DNA of 64,000 bases, taken from Edaphochlamys debaryana (lineage: Eukaryota; Chlorophyta; Chlorophyceae; Chlamydomonadales). This document shows, piece by piece, positions 1 through 12,283 of the stretch (position 1 is the first letter of the stretch; the number at the start of each line of letters is the position of its first letter). The notes beneath the pieces are model-generated. The model was not told the DNA's origin. It ran no database searches and worked only from the letters and a program-made list of their open reading frames with translations. The stretch covers positions 1 through 64,000 of the forward strand of contig JAEHOE010000080.1 in assembly GCA_016858145.1 (NCBI GenBank). Direction: 5' to 3'. The position numbers and the translations under genes were made by a program.

Positions 1-993
1 TTCGAGGACCTGGCCAACATCATCGGCTCGTCGGACGTGCTTGTCCCCATCAACGGCGAGCTCGCGTGCGCCGTCTCGACCCTGAGCTACGTCATCACCG
101 ACATGACTAAGGTCGAGTGCGATGCGGCATCGTGGCAGGACGGCGCTTGCGCGGCGCCCCAGGACGAATTCCCGTACCACGGGTACTGCGGCCGGGGCGC
201 CCTTCCGACGTCACCGTACAACGTGACGTACGCACGCAAGTTCGCCAAGGATGGGAACAACTACTATTGCTTCAAGATCTCCGTTGACTCTGGGCAGTGC
301 TCTGGGGGGTGCTGCTCTATGGTGAGTCAGGGTTGGGGCTTGGGGCTGTGTTCCTTGAAGGATGAGCCGGCATCCGCGCATCGCCCGTCGTACAGCTACC
401 TACCTGATGCATCCAGCCTCTAACGCTTTCCTTTCTGTCAACCTTGTACCTACAGGAACTAGACAAGATTGAGTGGATGTCGAATATGCAGAAGTGTCGA
501 TACGCGGTAGACGGGTGGACGGTGTCCACCAAGCCCAACGCCTACCGGCAGCCGTCCTGGAATGATGAGACGGACAACCTCCTCGGAGGGGGGGTGCAGG
601 TGCTCAAGACCACAGAGCTTGGTCTGACCACTGCATCCGGGGATGGAGTAGAGGTCTGCATAGCGCTCAGGAGCGGGAGCAGTTGCCCGACCATGGAGGA
701 CTTCTGCTATGGGGGCATCTGCAAATATGCCCTCTTTGACAAGTGAGCTCGCGGGCTGGCGTCTGGGGGGGTGGGTGTGGGCTCCGCCCCGGCGTGCATG
801 GCCAAACTAGCTTACATACCTTGCTCGTGCTCCTTTGCTCCTTAGCTTGCCGTCCTGATGGAAACATGCATATACTGACCTTTGCACTCGCTGTGCTGTC
901 CTCCCTTCCCTGCCTTCCAGGTCCGGCGACAACGGGGGTTGCTGCGCAAAGGACTACGCACCGGGGACGTACACGGGGTACTCTCGGCGCTAG
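1..993 (+). CDS. Pherophorin-type extracellular matrix protein, 5'-truncated
   Basis: Only the 3' part lies in the window. Exons 1-321, 456-742 and 921-993 join in phase (0, then 2) and end at TAG 991-993; introns begin GTGAGT and GTGAGC and end TACAG and TTCCAG. The protein ends with a pherophorin domain (DUF3707): FPYHGYC, NYYCFKISVD, a CC pair, LDKIEWM, then GVEVCIAL, CPTMEDFCYGGICKYALF and a closing CC pair. The first ~55 residues (FEDLANIIGSSD to FPYHGYC) match the end of the spacer module described for P1/P4 and the large mosaic gene, so this is probably another module-bearing pherophorin. Pherophorins are secreted hydroxyproline-rich glycoproteins that build the volvocine cell wall. 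Family call is firm; the missing 5' part is unknown. Confidence 0.85.
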
Positions 994-1605
994 TGGGCTG
1001 AGGTCCTGGGAAGGGTCTTCATGGGATGCTGTGTCTGCGTGCTGTGTCCTCGTGTGTATGTGCTGGCATGTGTGTGGTCTCTGGAATGAGGGTACGGCAC
1101 GGCATGCTGAGATTAGGGTCCGCATGCCGGCCGTACAACAGTGCGCCCCCGGGAGGGTACAGCCGCCGCCGGCGCGGCGCTGGTGCTTGGCCCGGGCTCG
1201 CTGCTTCATGGGGTGGGCACGTGGCCCTTCTCCGCAATTCCGTAAGGCCGTGACCGGCCGTGGTGTGGCGGTGAGAGGGGCTTGTGTCGGTGCGCCCCAT
1301 AGCGAGTTCGGGTGCTGATTGGCAGTCCGCGACGGTTGGATACAAGCTGGCTCGATTCCAGGCTTAGGCTGGCCTCCTGGTGGGTAGAAAGCGGGTGCGG
1401 CGAGAAGCCGCAAAGAGGGTCGATTGGGGCACGCTGAGACGCCACTGCGTCCCTCGTCAGTATTGGCTAAGTAGGTGAGGACACGAGGCCCCCCCAGAGA
1501 GGGGGGCACACGCCGCAAACCAGGCAGGAAGCTTTGAAAGGACCCACTATCCGATTCCCCCCGTTGAGCCCCGCCCCGCCCCCTCGAGAAAAACATTGTC
1601 GCTGA

Positions 1606-1632
1606 CACTGGCACTGGCACTGGCACTGGCAC
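1606..1632. repeat. Short hexamer tandem repeat (CACTGG)n
   Basis: Four to five consecutive copies of the 6-bp unit CACTGG. It is a simple microsatellite with no sign of function. Confidence 0.8.
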
Positions 1633-2083
1633 AAGCGGTCTGCTCAGCCCGGCCTGTGCTGTGTGTGCTGCCATGGGCTGCCTTGTCCTCGGCTCGTACG
1701 TACGTCCTGCAAGCCTTTCACCACTAGCATTCCTGCTCAGTTACAGCCTGGCAGCTAGGAGCGGGCGGGAGCTCGGGACGAGGGTCAGAGCGAGGCTGGT
1801 ATGGCGCGCCGAGGGACTTGCGCGCGGCCGGCGTGGGCGTGGCTCATCAGGAAGGAGGGAGACCAGACCAGACTCACGCGTCCAGACCGCGCACCCCATC
1901 TGTGCCACCGGGCCCAGCCGGCACCTCCCGCATCACCACCACCGCCCGGCGCCCGCCCCTCCACCTTGCAATTGCAGCTGCTAGTGGTGAAGCAGTGAGG
2001 GTGGGGCGGCACGAGGGCGCAGCAGCAGCAGCGGGGAGGCCAAGGGGCGAGGCCAAGGGTAGCGACCTCAATCCCTCCCGTCC

Positions 2084-2128
2084 CGTCCAACTCGTCCAAC
2101 TCGTCCAGCTCGTCCAGCTCGTCCAGAC
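2084..2128. repeat. 9-bp tandem repeat (CTCGTCCAR)n
   Basis: Four to five near-perfect copies of CTCGTCCA(A/G). On the minus strand it would read Asp-Glu-Leu repeatedly, but no gene context supports translation. Confidence 0.8.
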
Positions 2129-3643
2129 TCGCCCGCCGCGCCCGCCACACCCAGAACCGCGCTTTGGAGGCCCAGATAACTATTCATTCAGCATGAAAGG
2201 TGTATCGGAATGCCATGCGAGAGTTGTTTGCCGCAAAGGCAAGCCCCCGCGGACTCATGCAAGAGGCGGGCAACTCATGCAACGACGTGGCCGGCGCAGG
2301 CTTGCTGCTGGAGCCTCGTGATGCGCATCCTATGAAGTGGCATAGGAGGATTTCAGCGCATTGAGACCGCCGCGTTGAACTTCTTCTTGAGGATTTGCGA
2401 CGTGCAACCGCGACGAAGCGGACTCTTTGTGAAGAGCTTCTCTTCTGGATCTTTGCACTGCTGGTAGCTTTGTTGTTGCCTTTGATTTGGCCATCGCGTG
2501 CTGAATAATGTTTTAGCACCGGGCCCTACGCGGCGCTGGCCCTACAGCGTCCGTTGTGGCTCCGTGTCTGACTTGCATTAAGCCTCTGATAGCCGACTTT
2601 CAGCAAGTTCAGTCTTATGTCGCTCCACGGGTTGCATGTTGCTCGCAGTCCGCGCCTGGGCTCGCCTGCGAATGGCCACACTGGCGGCAACATGGGATTC
2701 GGGTTGGGGCAACCGTTCTGTCGGGAGCTTGGGGTCGAGTATCAGGCACGGGCGGGGGCGCCGGGTCGGCAGGGGAGTACGCAAGGGCAGCAGCTTTCCC
2801 CTGCTCAAGGGAGCCAGAGGCTTCTCCCTACTGGCAAGCGCACGCTGCGCACCGCTTCGTACCGGTGTTAGCCCGCAAGAGCCTTTCGCGCTGGGCTGCT
2901 GGCTGCTTTGGGCTTGGAGGCCAACTTTGCTCGTGTTGGCCGCTTCCGGGGACCCTGCCCTAGCCTGCCTTCAGTGCCTGCTGGCATTCCGGCATGGAGC
3001 TCGTTGCATGTCTGCACCGTGCCAGTTCTTAGCCTGCACCGAGGCAGACATTTGGCAATCAGTACGCATTGCACCGGGGCCACGGTGCCAAACCCAGCAA
3101 CCCTTGCATCGCATGCCGGCGTAAAAACCAGCAATCCTTGATGATCCGCCTCTGCCACCCGCCCAGCGGGCCCGGCCTTGCAAGTTGCAACACCCCCGAG
3201 CCTGCCGAGTGCGCAACGGCAAAGCAAAGGTAGCCCACACGAAGCCACGCACCGCCCTCGGCGAAGAGAATATGGAAAAGCACATCGAGGAGGGCGAGAG
3301 AAGAGAGAGAGGACCACGTGCGGAGTCACCCCTAGCACGCAGCCTTGACACAAACAGAAGTGGGGGAGCTGGCATGCAGAGGAGCAGAGGAGCATGGCCC
3401 AACAACGGGGGGGCGGGCAGCGCCCAGACCCTGCTGGAGTACAGCACCAGTACGAAGGAAGAAGGGGGGGACCGCGCACCCCCTGTACGGCTCCAGAAGT
3501 CAGTCCATATGTTCCACATGCTTAATCCATCCCAATCCCTAATCCCTGTACATTCACACACTCAAAACCGCACGCTCGTACGTACACACTCCCTCTAACC
3601 CATCCCAAGGCCCCGACGTGCACCTGCCCGGGCCTCACCCACG

Positions 3644-3735
3644 CACCCCCACACCCCCACACCCCCACACCCCCACACCCCCACACCCCCACACCCCCAC
3701 ACCCCCACACCCCCACACCCCCACACCCCCACACC
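3644..3735. repeat. 8-bp tandem repeat (ACACCCCC)n
   Basis: Roughly eleven head-to-tail copies of ACACCCCC. The G-rich complement GGGGGTGT has runs of guanine at regular spacing and could form a quadruplex. It does not match the volvocine telomere unit TTTTAGGG. Confidence 0.9.
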
Positions 3736-4224
3736 CACGCACCAACGTGGCCAGCACTCTGGCCCGCCCCTCCCCCTATGCTCTAGTGTCTATCTCACGG
3801 ACGCACCAGCCTATACCGGCACCGCGCTCCTGCCTGCATGCCTATGCACATTTGATGCGTCTAAGCTGGATCCCGCCTATGTCCTGCCTGGCGCCGTACG
3901 TCGGGCCCAGCGCCCCAGCCACATGCATGTTCCTCGGGGGCGTGCTCCGCCCCATTCCGATGCTCCTTGCCTTGCCGTACTCCATGCTCGGCTGCTACGG
4001 TATGCCGTGCCGAGATCCCCCCCCCCCTCATTTAACGGGCCGGTGGGCACAATGGTACCCGGGCCCGCGAGGCCACGGCGCCTGCCGCCTTCGAAGGATG
4101 GACCCAGGCGCCTGCCCAGCCCAAGGCGCCTCCTCGACGCCCTTGGTGCCTTGGCCGGGTGGTGCCGTAGGTGCGTGCGGCGCTAAACACCGGCTCATGC
4201 AACACGTCAGAGGTCAGACGGGCC

Positions 4225-7200
4225 TCACGCCACGAGGTTGGCTGGGCAGCAGTCGTTGTTTGTGGAGAAGACGTTCAGCTGGGGGGGGGGGCACAAGCGC
4301 GGGAAGGGGAGCGGGCCCGGGTCAGGCGAAAGTTTGAAGCAGGGTGAGCGACCTCCAGAACACGTCCGGCTTGCCACCCGAGTGCTTCCTCCCCCGCTCC
4401 CCTCGCCCCACCTGGCACCGGCCGTTGTAGCAGAACTGGCGCGGGTCGGCGCAGGGCCCGTCCCTCACCACCCTACGCGTTGGGTGAGGAGCAGGCGTGA
4501 GGGGGGTTGCGGCGGGGTGGGTGACAGGACTTGAAGACAGCGGCGCGGCAATCCGACCCGGGGTTGACCCAGGCAGCGTATCCGGCACGGCCAAGCGAGC
4601 GCAGCGGGCTCCGCAGGCCCCGCACGGCCCCCTGCTCACCAGCAGTAGCTCGCGGTCTCGGGGTTGGGCGTTTGCCTGGCGAGGCGGGGGCAGGGACGGG
4701 GGCAGGGACGAGCGCATGAGTCAGGACTGAGCGCATCTCGGCGCAGCACAGCACAGCACAGCACAGCGCTCTCGCTTAGAGAGCAGGAGCAACGGTGCGG
4801 CGGCGTCCACCACCTCGCCTCCCCTTGTTCCACGCTCCATCGTAGCACACATGCGCCCACGCCTCCGCCGGCCTCACCGGACCAGGTTGGTGAACTTGAA
4901 GGCGGGGCCGAACTTGTAGAAGCCCCAGGAGATGGCCACCTGGGCTCCGTCGATCGTGATGAGGCGCAGCGAGGAGCGGCAGGCGTCGTTCATGAGCACC
5001 TCGATCTGGGTCGGGGGGGGGGTGAAGGGGGGTGAAGGGGGGGGGGGAGCGCAAGGGGGGTGAGGGAGCGAAAGGGGCGAAAGGGAATGTGGTGGTATTG
5101 AGGAGGTTCACAACTAGACTGGACACACAGTGCTCCCTGCCCCCCCTCCCGGCACCATGCCCAGGGCCCACATCGCTGCTAAAGCACCACTGCTTATAAA
5201 TCGCACCAACATAGGGCCTGCGCTCACCTTTGAGAAGTCCATGTTGCAGCACATCTTGCGCTTGTCGCACGCCTGGGCCTTGGCGCCCACGCACATGACC
5301 ACGGCCGTCTGGTTGTCCTGGTCCAGACCGGGCGTGACGGTGATGGGGGTGAGCAGGTAGGGGACGTGGGCGGTGCTGGCGTCGCAGATGTGGGTCTGGG
5401 CGGGTGGGAGGGGGAGGGTAGCAGGGGAGGAGGAGGGGGAAGGAGATTCAGGTGCGGTCTTTGGGTTGTGAGGCAGGCCCAGGCTAAGCCGCAGGGTGTC
5501 GATACGGGGCAGCAGACTGCAGGGCATGGAGGTTGGAGGGGGAGGTAGACACACAGGAGGAGTGGCGTCACGGCGCAGGCTGCACTCAGGCCCGCGCTAA
5601 CGAGGCAACGGGCCTCGCACTTGCGGATCCCACCCTCCCATCCCCGATCTCGCACCATCGTAATGGGCGTTGGCGGCGGCGGCGCTGGCGGCGGCGCCGG
5701 CACCAGCGGCAAAGCGCACTGCGCCGAGTAGGAGCCCTGCAGGCAGCGCTGACTGGCCTGCTCGCTGTCGATCTGCGCCCGTACGCTCGTCCCGGCCATG
5801 AACGGTTGGCAATCCTCGCCCGTAACCGCCAGTACGAACTGCTGCATCAGGAAGTCCACGTCATCCTGCGGGATCTTCTGCGCCTCCTCGGCTGAGAAGA
5901 AGGTGCCGCACACCTGTGGATTTGTTTGGGAGGGGAGGGATTCGAGGCGAGGTGAGAGCTAAGCGTTCAGCTGTAAGGTGACTAGTGGGCACGGCGATCG
6001 GGAGGACAGCCACGAGCCCAAACCTTTGAGCCAAGCCATGGCAACGCCCACCTTTATGGTTGGGATCAGGCCGGCATCTGGCTCGTATTCGCTGATGCAC
6101 TCAGTCAGTACGAACGGCATCGTTAGTAACGCGCCCGCGTCGGCCGCCAGTGCGTTGAGGGAATCAGTCATGAACTGCCCCATCTCGTCGCACGTGGGTA
6201 TGGCCCACGAGCCATCCGGGCTTTCGCTGCCCCACGTGACCACTGGGCCTATGAGGATCGCAGGGGGTCGCATGGACACGAACGCACACACGTCGCAGAC
6301 GGGCGGGGGTGACGGGGGTGGGGGCGACGGAGGCCGGGGCGACGGAGGCGGCGGTGATGGCGGCGGGGGAGAGGGTGGAGGGGGAGATGGCGGCGGCGGG
6401 GATGGCGGCGGGGGAGAGGGTGGAGGGGGAGATGGGGGGTCGCGGCGAAGGTGGCGGAGGCGACGGCGGTGGGGGAGACGGGGGTGGGGGAGAGGGAGGC
6501 GGGGGTGAAGGAGGCGGGGGCGACGGAGGCCGGGGCGACGGAGGCGTGGGGGACGGCGGGGGGAGGAGACGGTGGGGGCGGACGGGGAGGTGGGGGTGAC
6601 GGCGGCGGGGGCGACGGCGGAGGAGGAGACGGCGGCGGGGGCCGGGGCGGTCGAGGTGACGGCGGCGGGGGGCGACGGCGGCGGAGGCGAAGGTGGCGGA
6701 GGCGACGGGGAGGGGGCGACGGCGGCAGGGGCGACGGAGGCGGCGGAGAGGGCGGCGGGGGCGACGGTGGGGGTGGCGACGGAGGTGGAGGACTTGGCGG
6801 TCTAGGTGACGGCGGCGGAGGGGAAGGCGGCGGAGGCGAAGGTGGCGGAGGCGACGGTGGAGGGGGCGACGGCGGCGGGGGGGACGGCGGTGGAGGGGAA
6901 GGCGGCGGAGGGGAGGGCGGTGGAGGGGAAGGCGGTGGCGGCGACGGGGGAGGAGGTGACGGCGGCGGAGGGGACGGCGGTGGAGGGGAAGGTGGTGGCG
7001 GCGACGGGGGAGGAGGTGACGGCGGCGGAGGGGAAGGCGGTGGAGGCGAAGGTGGTAGGGGTGACGGGGGAGGAGGAGGGGGGGGAGGTGGTGGTGGCGG
7101 GGGGGGCTTAGGCGGAGGCGGAGGCGGTGGGAGGAGGAGGGGGCGGGGGGCGGGGGAGGCGGCAGCGGAGGGGGGCGGCGGCGGAGGGGGGGGCGGGCTG

Positions 7201-10200
7201 GGCGGAGGAGGCGGGGGAGGGTGAGGGGCGGCGGTGGTGGTGGAGGGGGCGGCGGGGGGGGCGGGGGCGGGGGCCGCGGGGGTGGCGGCGGCGGAGGAGG
7301 AGGCGGAGGGGGAGGAGAGGGTGGCGGAGGGTAGGGAGGAGGAGGTGGTGTGGCGGGAGGGGGAGGAGGATAAGGTGGAGGCGGTGGGGGCGGCGGGGGC
7401 GGGGGGGGGTGGAGGTGGGGAGGGTGGGGGCGGAGGAGGCGGCGGAGGGGGCGGGGGCGGAGGAGACGGCGGGGGCGGGGGTGGGGAGGGGGCGGCTTAG
7501 GTGGCGGGGGCGGGGGCGGCGGGGGGGCGGCGGTGGGGGAGGCGGCGGCCGCAGTGGTGGTGGGGGTGTGGGGGTGGTGGCGGAGGCGGGGGCGGAGGAG
7601 GCGAGGGCGGTGGGGGCGATGGTGGGGGCGGGGGTGGCGGAGGTGGGGGGTTTGGGCGGTGGCGGCGGAGGCGGCGGCGGCGGGGGAGGCGGGTTGGGGA
7701 GGTGGCAGTGGTGGAGGTGGCGGCGGGGGAGGGGGAGGGGGTGGAGGAGGTGGGGGGCTCGGGGGTGGGGGTGGCGGAGGAGAGGGTGGAGCGGCGGTGG
7801 GGGGGCGGTGGGGGCTTGGGTGGTGGGGGCGGAGGAGGGGCGGCGGGGGAGGCGGCGGTTTCGGAGGAGGTTTTTAGGAGGGGGGTGGGGGAGGGAGGGG
7901 GAAGGAGGAGGAGGCGGGCGGGCCGGGTGGTGTGGGGCGGGGGCGGGGGCGGGGGGGGGGGCGGGGTGTGGGGGAGGGCTAGGCGGCGGTGGGAGGGCGG
8001 GGGGGGGGGGGGCGGGATTGGGGAGGTGGAGGCGAGGGTGGGGGCGGAGGAGGAGGCGGAGGATCGGGGGGGGGAGGCGGGGGTGGCGGGGGCGGGGGAG
8101 GCGGAGGAGGAGGGGGCTCAGGGGGAGGGAGGCGGGGGTGGTGGTGAGGGCGGCGGAGGTGGAGGTGGAGGCGGATCGGGGGCGGAGGCGGGGGTGGCGG
8201 GGGCGGGGGAGGCGGAGGAGGAGGGGGCTCAGGGGGAGGAGGCGGGGGCGGTGGTGAGGGCGGGGGCGGGGGCGGATCGGGGGGCGGATGGTGGGGCGGC
8301 GGGGGCGGGGGAGGAGGAGGAGGAGGGGGCTCAGGAGGAGGAGGCGGGGGCGGTGGTGAGGGCGGAGGCGGGGGCGGGTCGGGCGGCGGCGGAGGAGGCG
8401 GTGGAGGAGGTGGCGGCGGCGGCGGCGGCGGCTCAGGCGGCGGTGGCGGCGGCGGTGGCGGCGGCGGCGACATCGGCGGGTCCAGCGGCGGCGGCTCGGG
8501 CGGGGTCGGCGGCTCGGGCGACGGTGGCGGCGGCGAAGGCGACGGCGGCGGCATCGGCGACGGCGGCAGCGGCGGCGGCGGCGGTGGCGGCGGCGGCGGC
8601 GGGAACGGCGCCCGCGGCGCGCAGGCGCCCGGGTTGTAGACGCCGCTGAGGCACTGCTGCTCCGATGACACTACCGCTTGGAAGGCGTAGCTGGCAAAGA
8701 CGGGCGGGCAGGCGGTGCCGAAGAGCAGCCAGTCCGACATGAGCGCCGACAGGATGTCCTGCAGCTTGGCGCCCTCCTCGGCGGACCAGAAGGAGCCGCA
8801 CACCTGGGGGGGGATGAGGAGGGGAAGGAGGGGTGTTGGGGAGAGCTGTTGGAACTGGGGCTGGGGTTACGGTGGATGGAGCAAAGGGCTGAGGAGCCGC
8901 ATCGTGCAGGGCGGAGAGACTGGAGGGGCCGCGGCCGCCGGCGAACCCCAGGTGATGCCTCGTCGCCACGACGCCCGGGTACTCGTAGGCAGGCCCCTGG
9001 CGCCCCAGCCCGCTGCCCTCGCCTGCTCAGCTCTTTGCGCATGCCCACCGCACCCACGCTCTTGGCCCTTTCTCCCCCAGCCCACACGCCTGCCGTGCCC
9101 CGACCTCCCACAACCCCTCCCGAACCCTTCCGCACCCCACTTTCACGACCTCACCCCCCACCCCACCCACCTCACCCCCACCGCACCTGCACGTACGGGT
9201 ACACGCCCTCACGCCCTCCACCTCACAGCCACAACCCCTCACGCCCCCTTCCACCCCCTTCCACCCCCCCCCAACCGCCCTCACACATACGGCGCACCTG
9301 CACGTACGGGTACACGGGCGGAGCCGCGTCCGGGTTGAAGGCGCTGCCGCAGCCCACCAGCGCAAAGGGCGCCACCAGCGCCGCCCCCTCCGCCTGCGCC
9401 GCGTCATTGAGGGACTGGGCCATGAGCGACCCCAGCTCCGCGCACGTGTCGGCGTCAAAGACCCACGTGGGGCCGTCCGGCTCCGCGGGCGGCTGTACGT
9501 ACACGTACGCGCACACGCTGCGGTGGGGGGAGGACGGAAGGGGAAGGGAACGGGAAGGGGGGCGCGAAAAGTGGGAGGCAGGGCGAGGCGTAGACGAGTG
9601 TGCTGCGGAGGGTTGCGGGCTGGTGAGGGGATGGAGGAGAGTGGCGGTGGTTGCTGTTGGCCCCCGAGTGTCGGTAGGACAAGCAGGTAGGCGCGACCGC
9701 GTGCGTACCTGCAGGCCGGCGGGGGCTGCGGCGGCCGCGGGGGCAGCGGCGAGGGCGGCTTGGGCGAGGGCGGCGGCGGCGAGGGCACCGTGTTGATGAC
9801 GGGGCAGATTGGGCAGTACTGCGGAGGGAGGGGCAGGGCGGACATAAGGGCATCTTTGAGCGCCGGGAGGACAGAGGGCACCCGGCTTGTGGCACCCAGC
9901 TTGTGGCACCCAGGCTGACAATAAGCCCAAACACGTTGCCTGGGGGGTTCGCACCTGTCCATGCTCCAAGTCAGCCTGTAAACTACCACGCAGTGTCACC
10001 GGTCCCCACCCGCCAACCCGACAACCTGCTCAGCCCTGCCCAGCTCACCCGTGTGTCTGCCGACTCCGCTATCGAAAACCTGCGAAGCGGAGCACAGGTT
10101 TCGGCAGCACGTTACGATCTCGATTTTAGCCTCACGGTTACCACTGCGACTAGCAGCTGGCGTAGAGACTCGCCTCCCAACGCGTCCCTCGCGTCAAGCC

Positions 10201-12283
10201 CTAGCGTGGCGCCCGCACTCGATCGCCCCTTGCCGGCCCCCCAGCCCCCAGCTTGCAGCCCCCTCAAGGGGTTCCTCCCAGCCCCCCACGCCCCCCCGGG
10301 TGCGGCCCCACCGGCAGCTGCTGCCGTCCACGTCGCACAGCTGCCGCAGCGAGGAGCAGGGCGCCCGCACAGTCACACAGATCTGGGACCCGGGGAACGT
10401 GGTGCGCTGGGGGGGTGGTGGATGGGGGGCGGGGCAGGCGGGCAGGGGTATGCAACGGCAGGTGCGGGCGGGGCAGTACATGATGGGTTCTGGCGTCCGT
10501 GGAGCCCAAGCCTTGGCACGCCTTGAGGCGTTTGCCCCTCTCCCATGCCCGCCTGCGCGGTCTCGGTGCACGTCTAGTGTTGTTGCCCTCGTACCGACTT
10601 CCGGCGCAGCGACTCCAAGAGGGTGTGGCCCGCTCTCCCCACGCCCAAGGTTGCAAGCCCCAAGCCCCACGCGCCCTTACGTTGAAGCGCATGTCGTAGA
10701 TGCGGAGCTCGTACCCCATGTCTGTGGGCGAGCGACACGGAGCAAAGGAATGAGCAAGGCCCGCACGGATTCTGACCACATTGCGAGCCTCGTTCCGCTC
10801 CTTAACCCGGCCCCTTCCCCCCCCCTTTCAGCTGGGCCCCGGGATACGCCTAACGACCCCCCGCGCAAACAAGCCCCCGGCCCGGCACTCTCCGCCCGGC
10901 CGGTCAGCATCGGCCGCCCACCTTCTGCCCCTTCCACCCCTCCCCCCGTTCCCCCTGTCCCCCGCTCATAGCCGCCTGCTCACCCCCCTTGTTGCTGATG
11001 TTCCAGGACTTGGTCTCCCAGCTGGGCCAGAAGTTGCCGCGGATCTCCACCGACATCACCGCGGGTTTCAGGCAGGCGGCAGCTGCAGAGGCAGGCGAGT
11101 CGGGGCCAAAATAGGTGAGGAACGCGGTGGGAGGGCCGTGCGCGAGTTGGCGGTCCAACCGGGGGCCGCGAGGCCACCTCGCCTCCAGCCTCCGACCATG
11201 GCCGACCCTCACTGTTAATCTCGCTTCGACCCCAGACGCTTCTCCTGCGGTGCCCCCAGACGCTTCACCTTCTGCGCCCGGCACCACCCACTCTGCCGCT
11301 ACGGCTCTAGGCCCGCTGCATCCCTTCAACCCTTCCCCCCTTGCCCCCAGACGCACTGGTCTCAAAGGCGATCTTGTTCACGTACGACTCAAGGGCCGCA
11401 CAGCATGCCCGCGTGCGGTCGCATCCGGCGTAGACCACATTGAAGCAGTGTCGGTCGTACCCGGTCGTTAAGTTGGTAGTGTACCCCGCATACGCTATCT
11501 TGTACGGGCTGCACGTGCAGTCGTACGTCTCACACCTGGAAAGAAAGGTGGGGGAAAAGGGGGGGGACCGGGGGAAAAGGTGGGGGATGGAGGCAACGTG
11601 GGCGGGCCTGCAACCGCTCGAGCAGAGAGCCCCGTACACCCGAGGGACATCGAGGCTTCGAGGGACACTGCTGGGGAGGTCTCTTCCCTGGCGCAACCTG
11701 AGGTTCATTCTGCTACGGTATTGCCGGCGTGGGCTGGGTTATGGGCAACCCGCATCCTACGGCAGGCCCGTGACAGCTCTTCGGACCCGGGGACAGGCGG
11801 CGGCGTCCCGGCAGTTCACCCCCGCCTGACTGACAATGGGTTCCCGCGGCTGGTTTGGGGCTCGCAGGGCAGCCGTTTGTAAGCTTAGATCCCCGTTGCT
11901 GGCTGGGGGATAAGGGGATACCCACCGACAGTATGGGAAGCGGGGGAACGTGCTAAGGCCGCCCGATGAACCTTGCGCTGACGCCGCCGCAGCGGACTGC
12001 TGCAAAGAGCGAGAGTGATCAAAGGCAGCGACACCTGCGGAGGTTGAATGGATGATATGTGGTCAGTGTGGCGACAATGGGCGTCGTAAGGTCGCCTACG
12101 CAGGCTCGGCTCGCGTAGGGCGGCCAGCAATCCTGCGCATGTGATGGCCCGCGAGCTCGCCAGGCCTGCCGCGTTGAACCGCCGCCCATGCGAGCTCCCA
12201 CCTCTTGCTACTAGAAGGCTGAATACGAGTGCTACTATTGGCAAGCGGGCCCGGCGCCCCGGGTCGGCGTCGGGGCTCCTCAT
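4225..12283 (-). CDS. Large mosaic pherophorin: pherophorin domain, two spacer modules around a giant Pro-rich linker, pherophorin domain
   Basis: Probable signal-peptide exon starting ATG 12283 (hydrophobic LPIVALVFSLLVA). Phase-consistent exons: 11926-11999, 11357-11535, 10984-11082, 10681-10721 and 10312-10406 encode pherophorin domain 1 (FPYCRCETYDCTC, DRHCFNVVYAGC, SQICVTVRAPC). One exon, between 10312 and 9818, is unresolved. 9709-9818 encodes CPICPVINTV plus a Pro linker. 9298-9517 and the 5' end of the exon starting at 8803 form spacer module a (VCAYVYV; VCGSFWSAEEG). A 2.3-kb Pro/Ser-rich stretch follows. The exon ending at 6052, together with 5656-5913, forms module b (CAFVSM; VCGTFFSAEEA). 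5228-5395, 4878-5005, 4640-4675, 4412-4472 and 4225-4278 form domain 2, ending CCPANLVA and stop. Expected role: secreted structural matrix glycoprotein. The end of exon 1, the missing exon and the linker frame are uncertain. Confidence 0.75.
6300..8625 (-). repeat. Pro/Ser-rich linker-coding low-complexity region of the mosaic pherophorin
   Basis: The plus strand is almost pure G with interspersed GA/GC (GGCGACGGCGGCGGGG-type units). Read on the minus strand in the right frame it gives (S)PPPP repeats, the hydroxyproline-rich rod typical of pherophorins. The Pro-giving frame is not constant: codons begin at positions divisible by 3 near 6291, at position mod 3 = 2 around 6800-7220, and mod 3 = 1 at 7979-8803. 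One slip is visible at about 6433-6441. Either collapsed or miscalled homopolymers, or small introns, explain this. The Gly/Asp and Arg-rich open frames on the plus strand are shadows. Confidence 0.85.
9182..9316 (-). repeat. Duplicated exon-end / splice-donor segment in the mosaic pherophorin
   Basis: About 24 identical bases occur at 9182-9205 and 9293-9316. The upper copy contains the last codons (VYPYVQ) and GTGCGCC donor of the exon ending at 9298. The lower copy lies inside the following intron and carries a second GTGCGGT donor in the same context. Confidence 0.7.

Larger units (their letters stand above)
994..4224. other. Intergenic stretch, no supported gene
   Basis: About 3.2 kb between the 3' ends of the truncated pherophorin (+) and the mosaic pherophorin (-). 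It holds short tandem repeats at 1606-1632, 2084-2128 and 3644-3735. Many long open frames exist on both strands (for example 667-1674 minus, 2868-3479 minus), but none shows family motifs, splice structure or GC-rich third positions beyond what the base composition gives. I see no gene here. Confidence 0.55.

Noticed and set aside
667..1674. 335-codon minus-strand frame
   Set aside because: Covers the antisense of pherophorin exons and intergenic DNA; residue content follows base composition only.
3644..3735. Telomeric repeat
   Set aside because: The unit ACACCCCC / GGGGGTGT differs from the volvocine TTTTAGGG unit, and genes lie on both sides.
6451..8649. Long Gly/Asp/Glu/Arg-rich plus-strand open frames
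   Set aside because: They are antisense to the Pro-rich linker of the mosaic pherophorin; composition alone keeps them open, and minus-strand exons on both sides fit splice phases.
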